Notes: generated from the letters alone by a model not told the origin. 64,000 bases of DNA from Sedimentisphaerales bacterium (GCA_028281535.1 JANQJS010000037.1:62001-126000), one strand, 5' to 3'; shown: positions 19,981 to 29,072, counted from the first letter of the stretch. Numbers and translations: made by a program.

Positions 19981-20048
19981 AATGCTACCTCCTGTTCAGT
20001 GATTATGATTCGCTACTTTGTTTTTTGGACGTTTGTGTGTCCTACTGA

Positions 20049-20076
20049 AGAATAATACGAGCAAGAATGATGCCAA
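20049..20076 (-). promoter_or_regulatory. putative promoter of the sigma factor gene
   Basis: TTGGCA (20071-20076) and TATTCT (20049-20054) on the minus strand, 16 bases apart. The predicted start near 20042 leaves a leader of about 60 bases. Confidence 0.45.
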
Positions 20077-20190
20077 GTTCTGATAACAGAAGAATAAATT
20101 TCTTAAATATCTTTAAATTAAGTATTTATGGATTATATAGCGACTATGACGTACATTACAGTCTACGTAGTATCTGGACATATGAGAATT

Positions 20191-20315
20191 GAGACATGAT
20201 ATTAACATGATAAATGAGTCAGGAATTTAAGTACTTTTAATAAAGGTGTATATATTAGAAATAATGTGTCTCGAATTAAAAGTGTCTCATTAGTATGGAT
20301 TATTAATTTTGAGAC
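20191..20315. promoter_or_regulatory. cluster of GAGAC/GTCTC boxes
   Basis: Four copies within 125 bases: GAGACA at 20191, TGTCTC at 20267 and 20283, and GAGAC at 20311, in both orientations. Recurrence between divergent genes suggests binding sites for a regulator, but the regulator is unknown. Confidence 0.35.
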
Positions 20316-20337
20316 GAAAAAAATTATTGCGGTTCAT

Positions 20338-20379
20338 TTCACTTTTAGAATTTGGTGGTCTATAATTTAGGTATAGACC
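20338..20379 (+). promoter_or_regulatory. promoter with palindrome over the -10 box
   Basis: A perfect TATAAT (20361-20366), with a weak -35 (TTCACT, 20338-20343) 17 bases upstream, lies inside the inverted repeat GGTCTATA (20357-20364) / TATAGACC (20372-20379). A repressor bound there would block transcription of the small gene at 20460. Confidence 0.5.
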
Positions 20380-20459
20380 TGTCTTCGAAAGTATTACGTA
20401 ATGTTATAAATTGATTTCATTGATATGGGTGATTCGTAGTTATTTTGTGAACTGAGGTT

Positions 20460-20660
20460 ATGAGTCTTGCACCGGATAGAAATCTTGAAAAAGCCCTCGA
20501 TTTGGCTCAGAAACTTTTGGAGTTAGCTGATCAAGGCGACGCCGAACGTCAAGATATTGGCTGTGGGATTGTTTTTGGTACGATCCGTGACTGTGGCTAT
20601 AAAATTCGATCTCAAGTGGAATCTGAGATGGCCAAACACCAGAATGATGCTGAGCACTGA
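20460..20660 (+). CDS. small conserved protein of unknown function, 66 aa
   Basis: A soluble, mostly helical protein with Leu-rich amphipathic N-terminus (LEKALDLAQKLLELADQGD) and a central GCGIVFGTIRDCGYKIR segment containing two cysteines. I do not recognise a characterised family. The coding character is good: it starts at ATG with TGAGG upstream, has no rare-residue bias and sits 102 bases upstream of the Fe-S gene on the same strand. Two Cys and the iron-sulfur neighbour make a metal-linked role conceivable, but there is no direct evidence. Confidence 0.65.
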   Translation: MSLAPDRNLEKALDLAQKLLELADQGDAERQDIGCGIVFGTIRDCGYKIRSQVESEMAKHQNDAEH

Positions 20661-20762
20661 TCTTCAATAGAGACACATAAATAATATCCCTTCAATAAGT
20701 ATGATAAAGGCGGCAGTGAAAGGACGGTGGATTTTTGCGCGCATCGGTTGTAATCTATTTGT

Positions 20763-21248
20763 ATGAAAGAAAAACAACAACCGGAATCTCCAGACCTTAA
20801 AGAAGTGATCTGTTTTTGCTTTGGCGTTGAGCTGGGCGCGATCCGCGAAGCGGTCAAGAAGAACAACTATAAAGGGGTCGAACAAATCACCCGATATTGT
20901 GCTGCCGGGGGTGGTTGCCATGGGTGTCAGCCAGATATTCGGCGAATCATTGATGAAGCTAGGCAAGAATTTGGCCTGGATCAAATGGAAGCTGAAAAAC
21001 TGGAGCAAGCGGAGAAAAAATCGGGAAGTCTACCTGCGATTAAAATGATTCGACTCGTCGAAAAGGCCATTCAGGAGAAAATCAATCCATTATTAAAAAA
21101 TGAACAAATTCAAGTATCTTTAGATGAAGTTAATGGGGATATTGTGATTTTAAAAACAAATAATGAATTAAGTCCTTCATTATTAAATGATGTTGAAGCG
21201 ATTTTAAAACAGGATATTTGCAATTCGATTGAATTGAAAATTATTTAA
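20763..21248 (+). CDS. BFD-type [2Fe-2S] plus NifU C-terminal-like domain protein
   Basis: A 161-residue protein. Residues ~13-65 form a BFD-like [2Fe-2S] domain with CFCFG near the start and YCAAGGGCHGCQPDI, giving the C-x-C and C-x2-C pairs also found in the middle domain of NifU. The C-terminal ~75 residues (IRLVEKAIQEKINPLL, then DIVILKT, then VEAILKQ) resemble the NifU/NFU fold but lack the CxxC that binds the transferred cluster. The IscU-like scaffold domain of full NifU is absent. A role in Fe-S assembly or electron transfer is inferred. It ends 21 bases before the aldolase/dehydrogenase gene. Confidence 0.78.
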   Translation: MKEKQQPESPDLKEVICFCFGVELGAIREAVKKNNYKGVEQITRYCAAGGGCHGCQPDIRRIIDEARQEFGLDQMEAEKLEQAEKKSGSLPAIKMIRLVEKAIQEKINPLLKNEQIQVSLDEVNGDIVILKTNNELSPSLLNDVEAILKQDICNSIELKII

Positions 21249-21269
21249 AGCATTAAAGGAAAATGTTGA

Positions 21270-23231
21270 ATGAAAAGTTTATGGAAAGATGATGAGGCTC
21301 AGCGTTGTGATGATGATTTGGCGATGCGGGTCTATACCTCTCGATTATTGGGGGCCTCAGAAGAGTTGGTCATGCATGGAGGTGGCAATACCTCGGTGAA
21401 ATCTACGCGCGAGGATTTCTTTGGTGAGCAGCATGACGTACTTTATGTGAAAGGGAGCGGTTGGGATTTAAAGACGATTGAAAAAGAAGGTTTTGCTCCG
21501 CTGCTTTTAAATCAAACCAAACGTTTGGCTGAGCTTGAGTCGTTAACGGATGATGATATGGTGGCTCAATTGAAATTGTTTTGCATGGATCCTTCGGCAC
21601 CTGGGCCATCTGTGGAAGCGATCTTGCATGCGATTTTGCCGTTTAAGTTTGTGGATCATACTCACACCGATGCGGTGGTGACATTGACGAATAATCCTAA
21701 AGGCGAAAAGATTATGCAGGAGCTTTATCCGGATTGTTTAATCTTACCTTATATTATGCCCGGGTTTATTTTATCTAAGCAGGTCTTTGATGCGATACAG
21801 GGAATAGATCTGAATGAGAGAAAAGGGATTATACTATTACATCATGGCGTGTTTACGTTTGATGACGATGCAAAACAATCTTATGAAACGATGATTGAGT
21901 TGGTGACTCGGGCGGAAGACTATATCACTCGTAAAGGATCGACGGTTCACCCAAAAGAAGAATCTGAGATTGATCTATTGGAATTAGCAGAAATTCGAAA
22001 TGTGATTTCAAAAGCACGCGGAACAGCTCAATTGGCACAACTCAATGATTCTAAAAAAGCGTGTGGATTTGCTAGCCGGGATGATGTTAAAACGATCGCG
22101 ACGCGCGGACCGATTACACCTGATCATGTGATTCGTACTAAGCGTACTCCTGTGATTTTGAAAAAGAATATTGAAAAGAATGTCAGCAGTTATGTGGATG
22201 ACTATAAAACCTATTTTGATACACATACTGATGGAAAGTTGACGATGTTAGATCCGGCGCCGCGTTGGGGTGTATGGAAACATCGTGGTACGCTGGCCTT
22301 TGGTAGTTCGGTCAAGGAATGTCAGATTATCCATGACATTACACGGCACACCCTTTGGGCCATTCAAACAGGTGAAACGTTAGGCGGCTGGCAGGCACTG
22401 CCTGAAAAAGATATTTTTGATGTTGAATATTGGGTGTTGGAACAAAATAAACTTAAAAAAGCCGGACAAGCTAAAAAACATCAAGGTAAAATTGCCATCG
22501 TGACCGGTGCTGCGAGTGGTATTGGAAAGGCGACCGCTTTGGCGCTACATGCACAGGGAGCTGTGGTGGTAGGATTAGATATCGATACGTCAATTGAAAA
22601 GCAATTTAATCAACCGGATCTTAAAGGGATAGCTGTTGATATTACCGAAATGAAGAAAGTCAAATCCGCTATCGAACGTGTTGTCCGTGAATTTGGCGGC
22701 TTGGATATTTTAGTTTGTAATGCTGGGATGTTTTCGACGGGACAAACCATAGACAAAATGGATCAAGATGTTTGGGGCAAAACACTTGAAGTGAATTTAA
22801 CCGCAACGCAATTAGTGATGAAGTACTCAATCGAATATTTGAAATTGGGTATTGATCCTACGATTTTGATTGTGGGTTCGAGAAATGTCTCAGCACCTGG
22901 GCCAGGCGCTTCTGCTTATTCTGTCAGTAAAGCTGGGTTGACGCAATTAGCACGCGTGGCGGCATTGGAACTGGCATCTGATGGTGTGCGTGTGAATGTG
23001 ATTCATCCTGATGCCGTGTTTGATACAGGGCTTTGGACCAAAGAAGCTCTTGAGAAATCGGCTGGGCGTTATAATATGAGTGTGGATGAGTATAAGAAAA
23101 AGAATTTATTAAAACGGGAAATCAGTTCTAAACAAATTGGTGAGCTTCTCTCTACCGTGGCGAGTCAAACGTTTATCAATACAACCGGTGCCCAAATTTC
23201 CGTAGATGGTGGTAATGATCGGGTGATTTGA
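21270..23231 (+). CDS. bifunctional class II aldolase / short-chain dehydrogenase
   Basis: A 653-residue fusion. The N-terminal ~420 residues are a zinc-dependent class II aldolase of the rhamnulose-1-phosphate type: HGGGNTSVK, zinc-ligand region FVDHTHTDAVVTL, and LLHHGVFTFDDDA. The C-terminal ~250 residues are an NAD(P)-dependent dehydrogenase: cofactor loop TGAASGIG, CNAG, catalytic YSVSK and an ending IDVDGG-like SVDGGN. In characterised relatives (RhaDE type) the two activities cleave a deoxy-sugar phosphate and oxidise lactaldehyde. The substrate here is inferred. AAAGGA precedes the start. It is the last gene of a possible three-gene plus-strand run. Confidence 0.92.
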   Translation: MKSLWKDDEAQRCDDDLAMRVYTSRLLGASEELVMHGGGNTSVKSTREDFFGEQHDVLYVKGSGWDLKTIEKEGFAPLLLNQTKRLAELESLTDDDMVAQLKLFCMDPSAPGPSVEAILHAILPFKFVDHTHTDAVVTLTNNPKGEKIMQELYPDCLILPYIMPGFILSKQVFDAIQGIDLNERKGIILLHHGVFTFDDDAKQSYETMIELVTRAEDYITRKGSTVHPKEESEIDLLELAEIRNVISKARGTAQLAQLNDSKKACGFASRDDVKTIATRGPITPDHVIRTKRTPVILKKNIEKNVSSYVDDYKTYFDTHTDGKLTMLDPAPRWGVWKHRGTLAFGSSVKECQIIHDITRHTLWAIQTGETLGGWQALPEKDIFDVEYWVLEQNKLKKAGQAKKHQGKIAIVTGAASGIGKATALALHAQGAVVVGLDIDTSIEKQFNQPDLKGIAVDITEMKKVKSAIERVVREFGGLDILVCNAGMFSTGQTIDKMDQDVWGKTLEVNLTATQLVMKYSIEYLKLGIDPTILIVGSRNVSAPGPGASAYSVSKAGLTQLARVAALELASDGVRVNVIHPDAVFDTGLWTKEALEKSAGRYNMSVDEYKKKNLLKREISSKQIGELLSTVASQTFINTTGAQISVDGGNDRVI

Positions 23232-23240
23232 ATGAAAAAA

Positions 23241-23693
23241 TTATCTTGGGTCTGAATTTGAAATTTTTTTACCTTTAGGTGTTATACAATAAATATCGAA
23301 TTTAAAGATCTCACCAGGGTATTTGTAAGTATATTGATTTCCCCATGGGTCAAGTGGTACTTGTTTTTCTCCATCTAAGTATCCCATTGATTCCCAGTTT
23401 TCAACATTGTCAGGTTTTGTTACCAAGTCAATAAGTTCTTCAGGATATTGTCCTGTATCGATTTTAAATATGTTACATGAAGCATGTAATAATTTTATCT
23501 GTGCTTTAGCCAATTCAATTTTAGAATTATTTATATATGTATCGAAAAAAGGAAGAGATTTTCTCTTGGGTTTTGGTTTTTCCTGAACATTATTTTGGGG
23601 TATTGAAACAGGCTCGGTTGTTGGTTTTTGATTATGACAACCTGCTATCATTGTTAAAGAAAGGATGAATGAAAACCATATTAATTTATTCAT
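23241..23693 (-). CDS. lipoprotein with GspG-like (type II secretion pseudopilin) core domain
   Basis: A 150-residue exported lipoprotein: signal with lipobox MIAGC (Cys19), a Pro/Lys-rich linker, then a domain that follows the globular part of pseudopilin GspG: AKAQIKLLHASCNIFKIDTGQYPEELIDLV, then WESMGYL, VPLDPWGNQYTYKYPG, and a terminal FDIYCITPKGKK. The prepilin signal and N-terminal helix are replaced by a lipid anchor, so it should sit on a membrane surface rather than polymerise. Its ATG overlaps the end of the O-antigen ligase gene by 8 bases, implying translational coupling. No other secretion genes are nearby. Its function is unknown. Confidence 0.85.
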   Translation of the reverse strand: MNKLIWFSFILSLTMIAGCHNQKPTTEPVSIPQNNVQEKPKPKRKSLPFFDTYINNSKIELAKAQIKLLHASCNIFKIDTGQYPEELIDLVTKPDNVENWESMGYLDGEKQVPLDPWGNQYTYKYPGEIFKFDIYCITPKGKKISNSDPR

Positions 23694-26043
23694 TGTTTTG
23701 TCCTATGTTTATAGATGATATTTTTTCAAGGACCATTTCGCATTGAGTTTTGAGTGAGCTTGACAGCCGCGAGACATATTCTGGTTGATTAGGTAAGAGT
23801 CGTTTTTGTTGTTCGATGAATCGGTTGTGATCGTCTAAGATTTTTTCCAGGATGGTGATGGCTTGTTCAACCTTTTTCTGTTCGATATTTTTTAATGCAA
23901 AATCGAACGCGATCATCGGGTTGACCGGATCCTTTTCGTATGCTGTTTTAGAAAATTCATAAGCCGTTTCAATGGTCACCGGTGACGTTTTCAGTGATCG
24001 TGCTTGAGTGTAGATCTGGCTTAGCTGATGATCATAGCTGGCCTTTTGTGGGTCTCGTTGGGCTGCACGTAGTGTGATATCTGCTATTTGTTCAAATGTC
24101 GTATCAAATTTTGACATGTTTGTTTTTAACATGAATTGAATAAGTTGACTTTGAAACTTCAAAGGATAAGGGTTATGAGGGTCTATTAACGAAGCGTTTG
24201 CTGACAAGAAAATTGATTGATCGAATAAATTATGTGCCATTTCTATTTGGTTGTTTTTTAATTGTTCAAATGCCTGAATCGTGGTTTTCTGTGAATAGGC
24301 CAACTGATAAAACGAAGATACTTTCGGCATGATGACTTTGATCCACACCAAAACGATACCAGCAATGACGACCATGGAAATCATGCTCAGTCGTTTTATG
24401 TTTTTTAATGCATGTTGGTTTGTATTGACGCCTTCACTTTTCATGGCAATGGCACAGGCTAACAAAGCAAAAAATGCAATGTGAATCCCTGGTTCAAATA
24501 TAGCAATATCGATACAATTATGAATTATAAAGCCAAGGAGCCCTATCGACAACACAAGGATTTCCCAAGGTATCGATTGAATTTGTTTTGATAGCATTTG
24601 CCCTGATTGGGTTAAAAGGAAGGCCACCAGCCAATAAAGAGCTGGGAAGATAAATATATAAATGAATAATCCATAGCCTGCTTCTTGACTGAAATAATGG
24701 TAATCGCTACTGACAAAATACCGAACCAGAATGATCGATGCTATCATGGTTGTCGCGATCATCCAGAGGTTGTTTTTAGGGGTATTTTCTTGTGGCAATG
24801 CCGTAGATGCTGATTCATTTTTGGAAAGAATCATATGACGACAGATCGACACGAAGGCCCATATAAAGGCGGCAAAGGCCAGCAAGCCATATTGACTCCA
24901 GAGTGATAAGGGAAAACTATGTGGGTCAATAATTATTTCTGGAGCACCCGGGTCCATATACCTCGGGTAAAACGTGCCAAAATTATGGCCACCAACACCT
25001 GTGCAAAAATGATCTAAGATCATTGCAGCTGTCGCTTGCCAATATTGCCAGCGGATCCAAAGCGAATTGCCCGGTAGGCTGCCATGATATAGTCCATGAC
25101 CCACCAATGCAGCAATCCCTAAGATCAATAGACTAAGGCCGAGATAGAAAGATTTTTGTCGATGTTGATTTAACCATGGATAGCATTGGTAACAGATGAT
25201 TAACATTAAACCTATTAAACAACATGAGGCAATACCTCCTTTGCTTTTAGTCAATCCCAGGCCCAGCAATTGAACCAAAAAGAGAATCGATAGAATGGCC
25301 AAAATCATTGGACGTTGCTCTTTGTCGATTGTTCGAAAGCGATGTATAATCAGAGCGAGTGCCGCACTCATTGATAAGAGAAAATAAGATGCGGCACTAT
25401 TGCTTAATCGAAAATAACCCTTTACATCCTGGCTTTTGGCACGAGATAAATATTGAAATGCTTCATAGGTCCCTTTTGTTAAACCTTCTTTGGCAAGAAG
25501 TTGATCGGCATTTTTTTCAATTTCGGCTGCCATGTCTGGATTTATTTCAAAACGTTGCTGCCAACATAGAATGGAGAGGGCTGAACCATTTGCAATGATG
25601 ACACTTAGAATGAATAACCATTTCCAGCGTTGGTCGAGTAATTGAATCAGTAGTATGCAAAAGACAACGGCAGCGATAAGTGTCAGGGATCCTATAGCGG
25701 CGCTGTATTTATTAGAAGCAACGACTGTGGAAATCATCCCTCCGCATGTTAAGAGTATCAAGGGTATGACCAGAAACGTTTTTCGCCATTGAAACTGTTT
25801 GTTAAAGATGTGGATCGTAAACCAGATTGCAAACATGGTTAAGATAAGGCCCGAAAAAAGTAGTATGGAAGGATCTTGACCAAATCCAATATCAGTGCGA
25901 TCTTTAAAAACCTGCTTGAACCAATCCGTTGTTATCGTTTCATTGAGGTAGAGTCGAGACGAGACGATGATACCACATAGTAGCAACAGAGCAAAATCCG
26001 TTATAGCGATTAATTTGTTAGCTTTTTCTGTCGATGAGTTCAT
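23686..26043 (-). CDS. O-antigen ligase/polymerase-family membrane protein with periplasmic C-terminal repeats
   Basis: A 785-residue protein with about 14 membrane helices in its first ~570 residues and a soluble C-terminal region with helical, TPR-like repeats (AYEKDPVNPMIAFDFALKNI, KKVEQAITILEKILDDH). The Wzy_C/WaaL-type signature is the loop region TGVGGHNFGTFYPRYMDPG followed by IDPHSFPLSLWSQYG, and an upstream SKGGIASC segment. Such enzymes join or polymerise lipid-linked glycans on the outer face of the inner membrane. The true start is the ATG at 26043, sharing ATGA with the stop of the wecA-like gene. Context (wecA-like glycan initiator upstream) supports a cell-surface polysaccharide role. 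Confidence 0.85.
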   Translation of the reverse strand: MNSSTEKANKLIAITDFALLLLCGIIVSSRLYLNETITTDWFKQVFKDRTDIGFGQDPSILLFSGLILTMFAIWFTIHIFNKQFQWRKTFLVIPLILLTCGGMISTVVASNKYSAAIGSLTLIAAVVFCILLIQLLDQRWKWLFILSVIIANGSALSILCWQQRFEINPDMAAEIEKNADQLLAKEGLTKGTYEAFQYLSRAKSQDVKGYFRLSNSAASYFLLSMSAALALIIHRFRTIDKEQRPMILAILSILFLVQLLGLGLTKSKGGIASCCLIGLMLIICYQCYPWLNQHRQKSFYLGLSLLILGIAALVGHGLYHGSLPGNSLWIRWQYWQATAAMILDHFCTGVGGHNFGTFYPRYMDPGAPEIIIDPHSFPLSLWSQYGLLAFAAFIWAFVSICRHMILSKNESASTALPQENTPKNNLWMIATTMIASIILVRYFVSSDYHYFSQEAGYGLFIYIFIFPALYWLVAFLLTQSGQMLSKQIQSIPWEILVLSIGLLGFIIHNCIDIAIFEPGIHIAFFALLACAIAMKSEGVNTNQHALKNIKRLSMISMVVIAGIVLVWIKVIMPKVSSFYQLAYSQKTTIQAFEQLKNNQIEMAHNLFDQSIFLSANASLIDPHNPYPLKFQSQLIQFMLKTNMSKFDTTFEQIADITLRAAQRDPQKASYDHQLSQIYTQARSLKTSPVTIETAYEFSKTAYEKDPVNPMIAFDFALKNIEQKKVEQAITILEKILDDHNRFIEQQKRLLPNQPEYVSRLSSSLKTQCEMVLEKISSINIGQNNE

Positions 26044-27146
26044 TTCGATGACTTTCCAGGTATTTCCAGAATCGCAATAATTAAGAGCATCATAATGGTT
26101 TGTGCAAAAACGGCGATAGCGCCAAACATATTGAGTTGATGTAAAAAGATGCCGCCTAATCCTGTGCATCCCGTTACGAAGTAAATCGTCAATACCGCTT
26201 GACGATGGGTCATGCCTCGTTTAACAAGTCTATGTGAAAAATGTTGGGTATCACCCACGAAAGGATTTTTACCTGCTAATAATCGTAAGATAACGACACT
26301 GATAAAATCGTAAATAGGAACGGCCATGACAATCAAGGGCATGAGTGTGCCATACCATTGCCCGGAGGTGTTTGACTGTTGGTAATAGGTGGTTTGTATA
26401 CTGGCAACTGCCACGAGTAGCCCAATGACCAATGATCCGCTGTCACCGAGAAAAATCTTCGCCGGAGAAAAATTATAAATTAAAAACCCGGCTAACGACC
26501 CAATGAGTAAAACCAACAAACCACTAACAAAGTATTGCTGACTATTGATGGCCGCTGTTAGGATCATGCAACTACAAATAATAGCAATCCCTGTTGTAAG
26601 TCCATCCATATTATCCAGAAAGTTAAAGGCATTTATAATCACGACCATCCAGAGGACTGTGATGACAACTGAAAAGAGAGGGCTGGGGATAAAAAAGCTC
26701 AATCGCACATCGGCAAACAGACTTAGTACCACAGCAACACCGATTTGAATAAAAAGTTTTACAAAGGGCCCTAAACCAAATTTGTCATCGAATAACCCCA
26801 TCAAATGTAATAGTAATGCACATCCAACTAGAATTAAAGCCGCAGGAGCACGTTTAGCCAGGCCAGCAATATGTTGAGATAACTGTTCGGATAAACCCGC
26901 AGGTGCGCCTTGCTGATTCCATAGCAGTGCCAGGCACGCAACACATAGGATCGGTAAAAGCGTTACCCAAAAAATGACCATCCCTCCGCCAAGGGCTATT
27001 GGGTTTTCATGGATTTTACGCTGGCCCGGTTTATCGACAAAATTTCGAGCAATGGCCAAGCGTCGCACGATGGGTGTGGCGATGGTTGAAAGAAGAAAAG
27101 CACCGATGCCAAGCATCCATATTGCTTTGGTTTCAGTAATGTTCAC
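26040..27146 (-). CDS. WecA/TagO-family polyprenyl-phosphate GlcNAc-1-phosphate transferase
   Basis: A 368-residue inner-membrane enzyme with about 11 helices that attaches a sugar-1-phosphate to undecaprenyl phosphate, starting surface glycan synthesis. Motifs: RKIHENPIALGGG near the N-terminus, the Mg-binding GLFDDKFGLGP, the catalytic NAFNFLDNMDGLTTG, FLGDSGSLVIG, and DTQHFSHRLVKRGMT. The exact sugar is inferred. The GTG at 27146 has AAGGAG only two bases upstream, an unusually short spacing; an ATT nine bases on would have ideal spacing but is a rare start. It follows proS by 24 bases and overlaps the ligase gene by four. Confidence 0.92.
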   Translation of the reverse strand: MNITETKAIWMLGIGAFLLSTIATPIVRRLAIARNFVDKPGQRKIHENPIALGGGMVIFWVTLLPILCVACLALLWNQQGAPAGLSEQLSQHIAGLAKRAPAALILVGCALLLHLMGLFDDKFGLGPFVKLFIQIGVAVVLSLFADVRLSFFIPSPLFSVVITVLWMVVIINAFNFLDNMDGLTTGIAIICSCMILTAAINSQQYFVSGLLVLLIGSLAGFLIYNFSPAKIFLGDSGSLVIGLLVAVASIQTTYYQQSNTSGQWYGTLMPLIVMAVPIYDFISVVILRLLAGKNPFVGDTQHFSHRLVKRGMTHRQAVLTIYFVTGCTGLGGIFLHQLNMFGAIAVFAQTIMMLLIIAILEIPGKSSK

Positions 27147-27170
27147 AACTCCTTATCGAAGAGAATGGGG

Positions 27171-28925
27171 CTATTTTTTTAACGCATCATACAATTCTTG
27201 TATTTTGTCTATCGCCTGTTTGACGATCTGATCTACAGGAATGGTATTTCCTTCGCTTTCGTGACGTAATTTTAGCTCGACATTGCCTTCTGCCAGGCCG
27301 CGTTTACCGACTGTGATTCGAATAGGGATGCCGATAAGGTCAGCATCTTTGAACTTGCCGCCGCCTCGCATGATGCGATCGTCTAGTAAAACATCGCATC
27401 CTTGTTTTTGTAACTGGTCATAGATGTTTGCCGCTGCTTGTGCTACGTCGTCATCATCTTGATTAACACAGGTAATGAGCACTTCAAAAGGAGCTATGCT
27501 AATCGGCCAGATGATGCCATCTTTGTCGTAACCATTTTCGATGGCTGAGGCCATGATGCGATTGACACCAATGCCGTAGCAGCCCATCAGGCAGGTTTGC
27601 TTTTTGCCATTTTCGTCGAGGAAATTGGCTTCCAGCTTGCGGCTATATTTGGTACCGAGTTTAAAAACCTGGCCGACTTCGATACCGCGTTTAAATAACA
27701 ATGGTTTACCATTGAGCGTATCGCCTTCAATTGCGTTACGGATATCTGCAACTTTAATGTTATCACCTTCTAATGGGAAATCTCTTCCTGGTACACAGTT
27801 TTTTACATGGTAGTCTGTTTTGTTCGCACCGGTAATACCGCTGACCATTGCTGCAACGGCATGATCAATCAGAACACCATCGACTTTGTCAAATAATCCA
27901 ACTGGTCCAGCAAAACCAATGGAGGCTCCCGTTAATTTTGTGACACTCTTTTCATCATCACATAATTGAATCCCAGGTATGCTGCTGCATTTTAGTTTTT
28001 CGTCATTAACTTCATGGTCGCCACGAATTAAAACAATAAAGGTTTTTTCATTTTCCCCTTCAGGTGTGACGGTATAGATCAAGGTTTTGATCATTTCACT
28101 TGAGCTTGTTTTTAAGAAATCACATACTGCTTCAATTTTTCCAACACCCGGTGTATGAATTTCTTCAAGTGCAGGGATGTCGCCATCAGATGTTTGTTTG
28201 GGCAATGCATCGACATCTGCTTTTTCAATGTTCGCGGCATACTTACTATCTTCGGTATAAACAATGACATCTTCACCTGATTCGCACGGAACGGTAAATT
28301 GATGCGATCCGCTTCCGCCCATTTCGCCCGTTTCGGCTTCAACAATCACATATTCAATACCGCAGCGTTCGAAGATTTTGCAATAAGCGTTGTACATCGC
28401 ATCATAAGTTGCTTGCAGACTTTCTTCAGAGGCCTCAAAGCTGTAAGCATCTTTCATAATAAATTCACGACTACGAAGAACACCAAACCTTGGGCGAAAC
28501 TCATCGCGAAACTTAAAGCTGATTTGATATAAGTTTATTGGAAGCTGTTTATAGGAATTGATTTCATTCGCGCCTAAAAAAGTAATCACTTCTTCAGCGG
28601 TCGGTGCGAGAACATTCTCTCTGCCATGCCGATCCGTAAATTTTCCTAATGTTTCACCATAATCGATATCGCGACCAGTCTGTTGCCAGAGGTTAATCGG
28701 TTGAACCGCAGGCATGAGAATTTCCTGCGCATCAGCGGCATTCATCTCTTCTCGAATAATATTGATGATTTTATTTAACGTTCTTTGACCGATCGCCAGG
28801 TAATAATAGGTACCACTTGCCAGCTTGCGAATGAGCCCTGCGCGAATCATTAATTGATGGCTGATAACTTCCGCATCAGCCGGAACTTCTTTAGTGGTTG
28901 GGATGAGCAACTTGCTCCATTTCAT
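27171..28925 (-). CDS. proS: prolyl-tRNA synthetase (bacterial type)
   Basis: A class II aminoacyl-tRNA synthetase charging tRNA-Pro. It has 584 aa with the long bacterial layout: motif 1 region (LASGTYYYLAIGQRTLNKI), motif 2 (FKFRDEFRPRFGVLRSREF), an inserted Ala-tRNA editing domain (residues ~225-390; KTLIYTV, then CVPGRDFPLEGD), motif 3 (GCYGIGVNRIMASAIE) and the anticodon-binding domain (FEVLITCVNQDD). ATG at 28925 follows GAGGAAA. It is first in a minus-strand run with the glycan genes. A palindromic repeat lies in its leader; I looked for a T-box and did not find one. Confidence 0.97.
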   Translation of the reverse strand: MKWSKLLIPTTKEVPADAEVISHQLMIRAGLIRKLASGTYYYLAIGQRTLNKIINIIREEMNAADAQEILMPAVQPINLWQQTGRDIDYGETLGKFTDRHGRENVLAPTAEEVITFLGANEINSYKQLPINLYQISFKFRDEFRPRFGVLRSREFIMKDAYSFEASEESLQATYDAMYNAYCKIFERCGIEYVIVEAETGEMGGSGSHQFTVPCESGEDVIVYTEDSKYAANIEKADVDALPKQTSDGDIPALEEIHTPGVGKIEAVCDFLKTSSSEMIKTLIYTVTPEGENEKTFIVLIRGDHEVNDEKLKCSSIPGIQLCDDEKSVTKLTGASIGFAGPVGLFDKVDGVLIDHAVAAMVSGITGANKTDYHVKNCVPGRDFPLEGDNIKVADIRNAIEGDTLNGKPLLFKRGIEVGQVFKLGTKYSRKLEANFLDENGKKQTCLMGCYGIGVNRIMASAIENGYDKDGIIWPISIAPFEVLITCVNQDDDDVAQAAANIYDQLQKQGCDVLLDDRIMRGGGKFKDADLIGIPIRITVGKRGLAEGNVELKLRHESEGNTIPVDQIVKQAIDKIQELYDALKK

Positions 28926-28963
28926 AAGTCATTTCCTCATAATCTAATTTTTAGTTTTTACTA

Positions 28964-29009
28964 GGGTGGCAGCGTCAAACGAAGTTTGGCGATGGTGAAT
29001 CAACCACCA
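28964..29009. repeat. dispersed palindromic element, GGGTGGCAGC family, copy A
   Basis: GGGTGGCAGC followed by CAAAC (28976-28980) pairing with GTTTG (28984-28988), then GATGG and a distal CCACC. The same layout occurs at 44721-44756 with the stem changed to CAAAG/CTTTG. It lies in the leader of proS. Confidence 0.6.
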
Positions 29010-29072
29010 ATCCAGACATATGAATCTTCATGATGCTGGTAGTCTATTTTCTTGTATATAAAAGAGATAATA

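Larger units (their letters stand above)
19981..20459. other. long regulatory region between sigma factor and small conserved gene
   Basis: 479 bases without an ORF, very AT-rich. It carries a minus-strand promoter-like pair, a cluster of four GAGAC/GTCTC boxes and a plus-strand -10 overlapping a palindrome; each is listed separately. Confidence 0.6.

Noticed and set aside
28926-29072. T-box riboswitch upstream of proS
   Set aside because: No T-box bulge sequence or specifier stem seen; the palindrome belongs to a dispersed family also found at ruvC.
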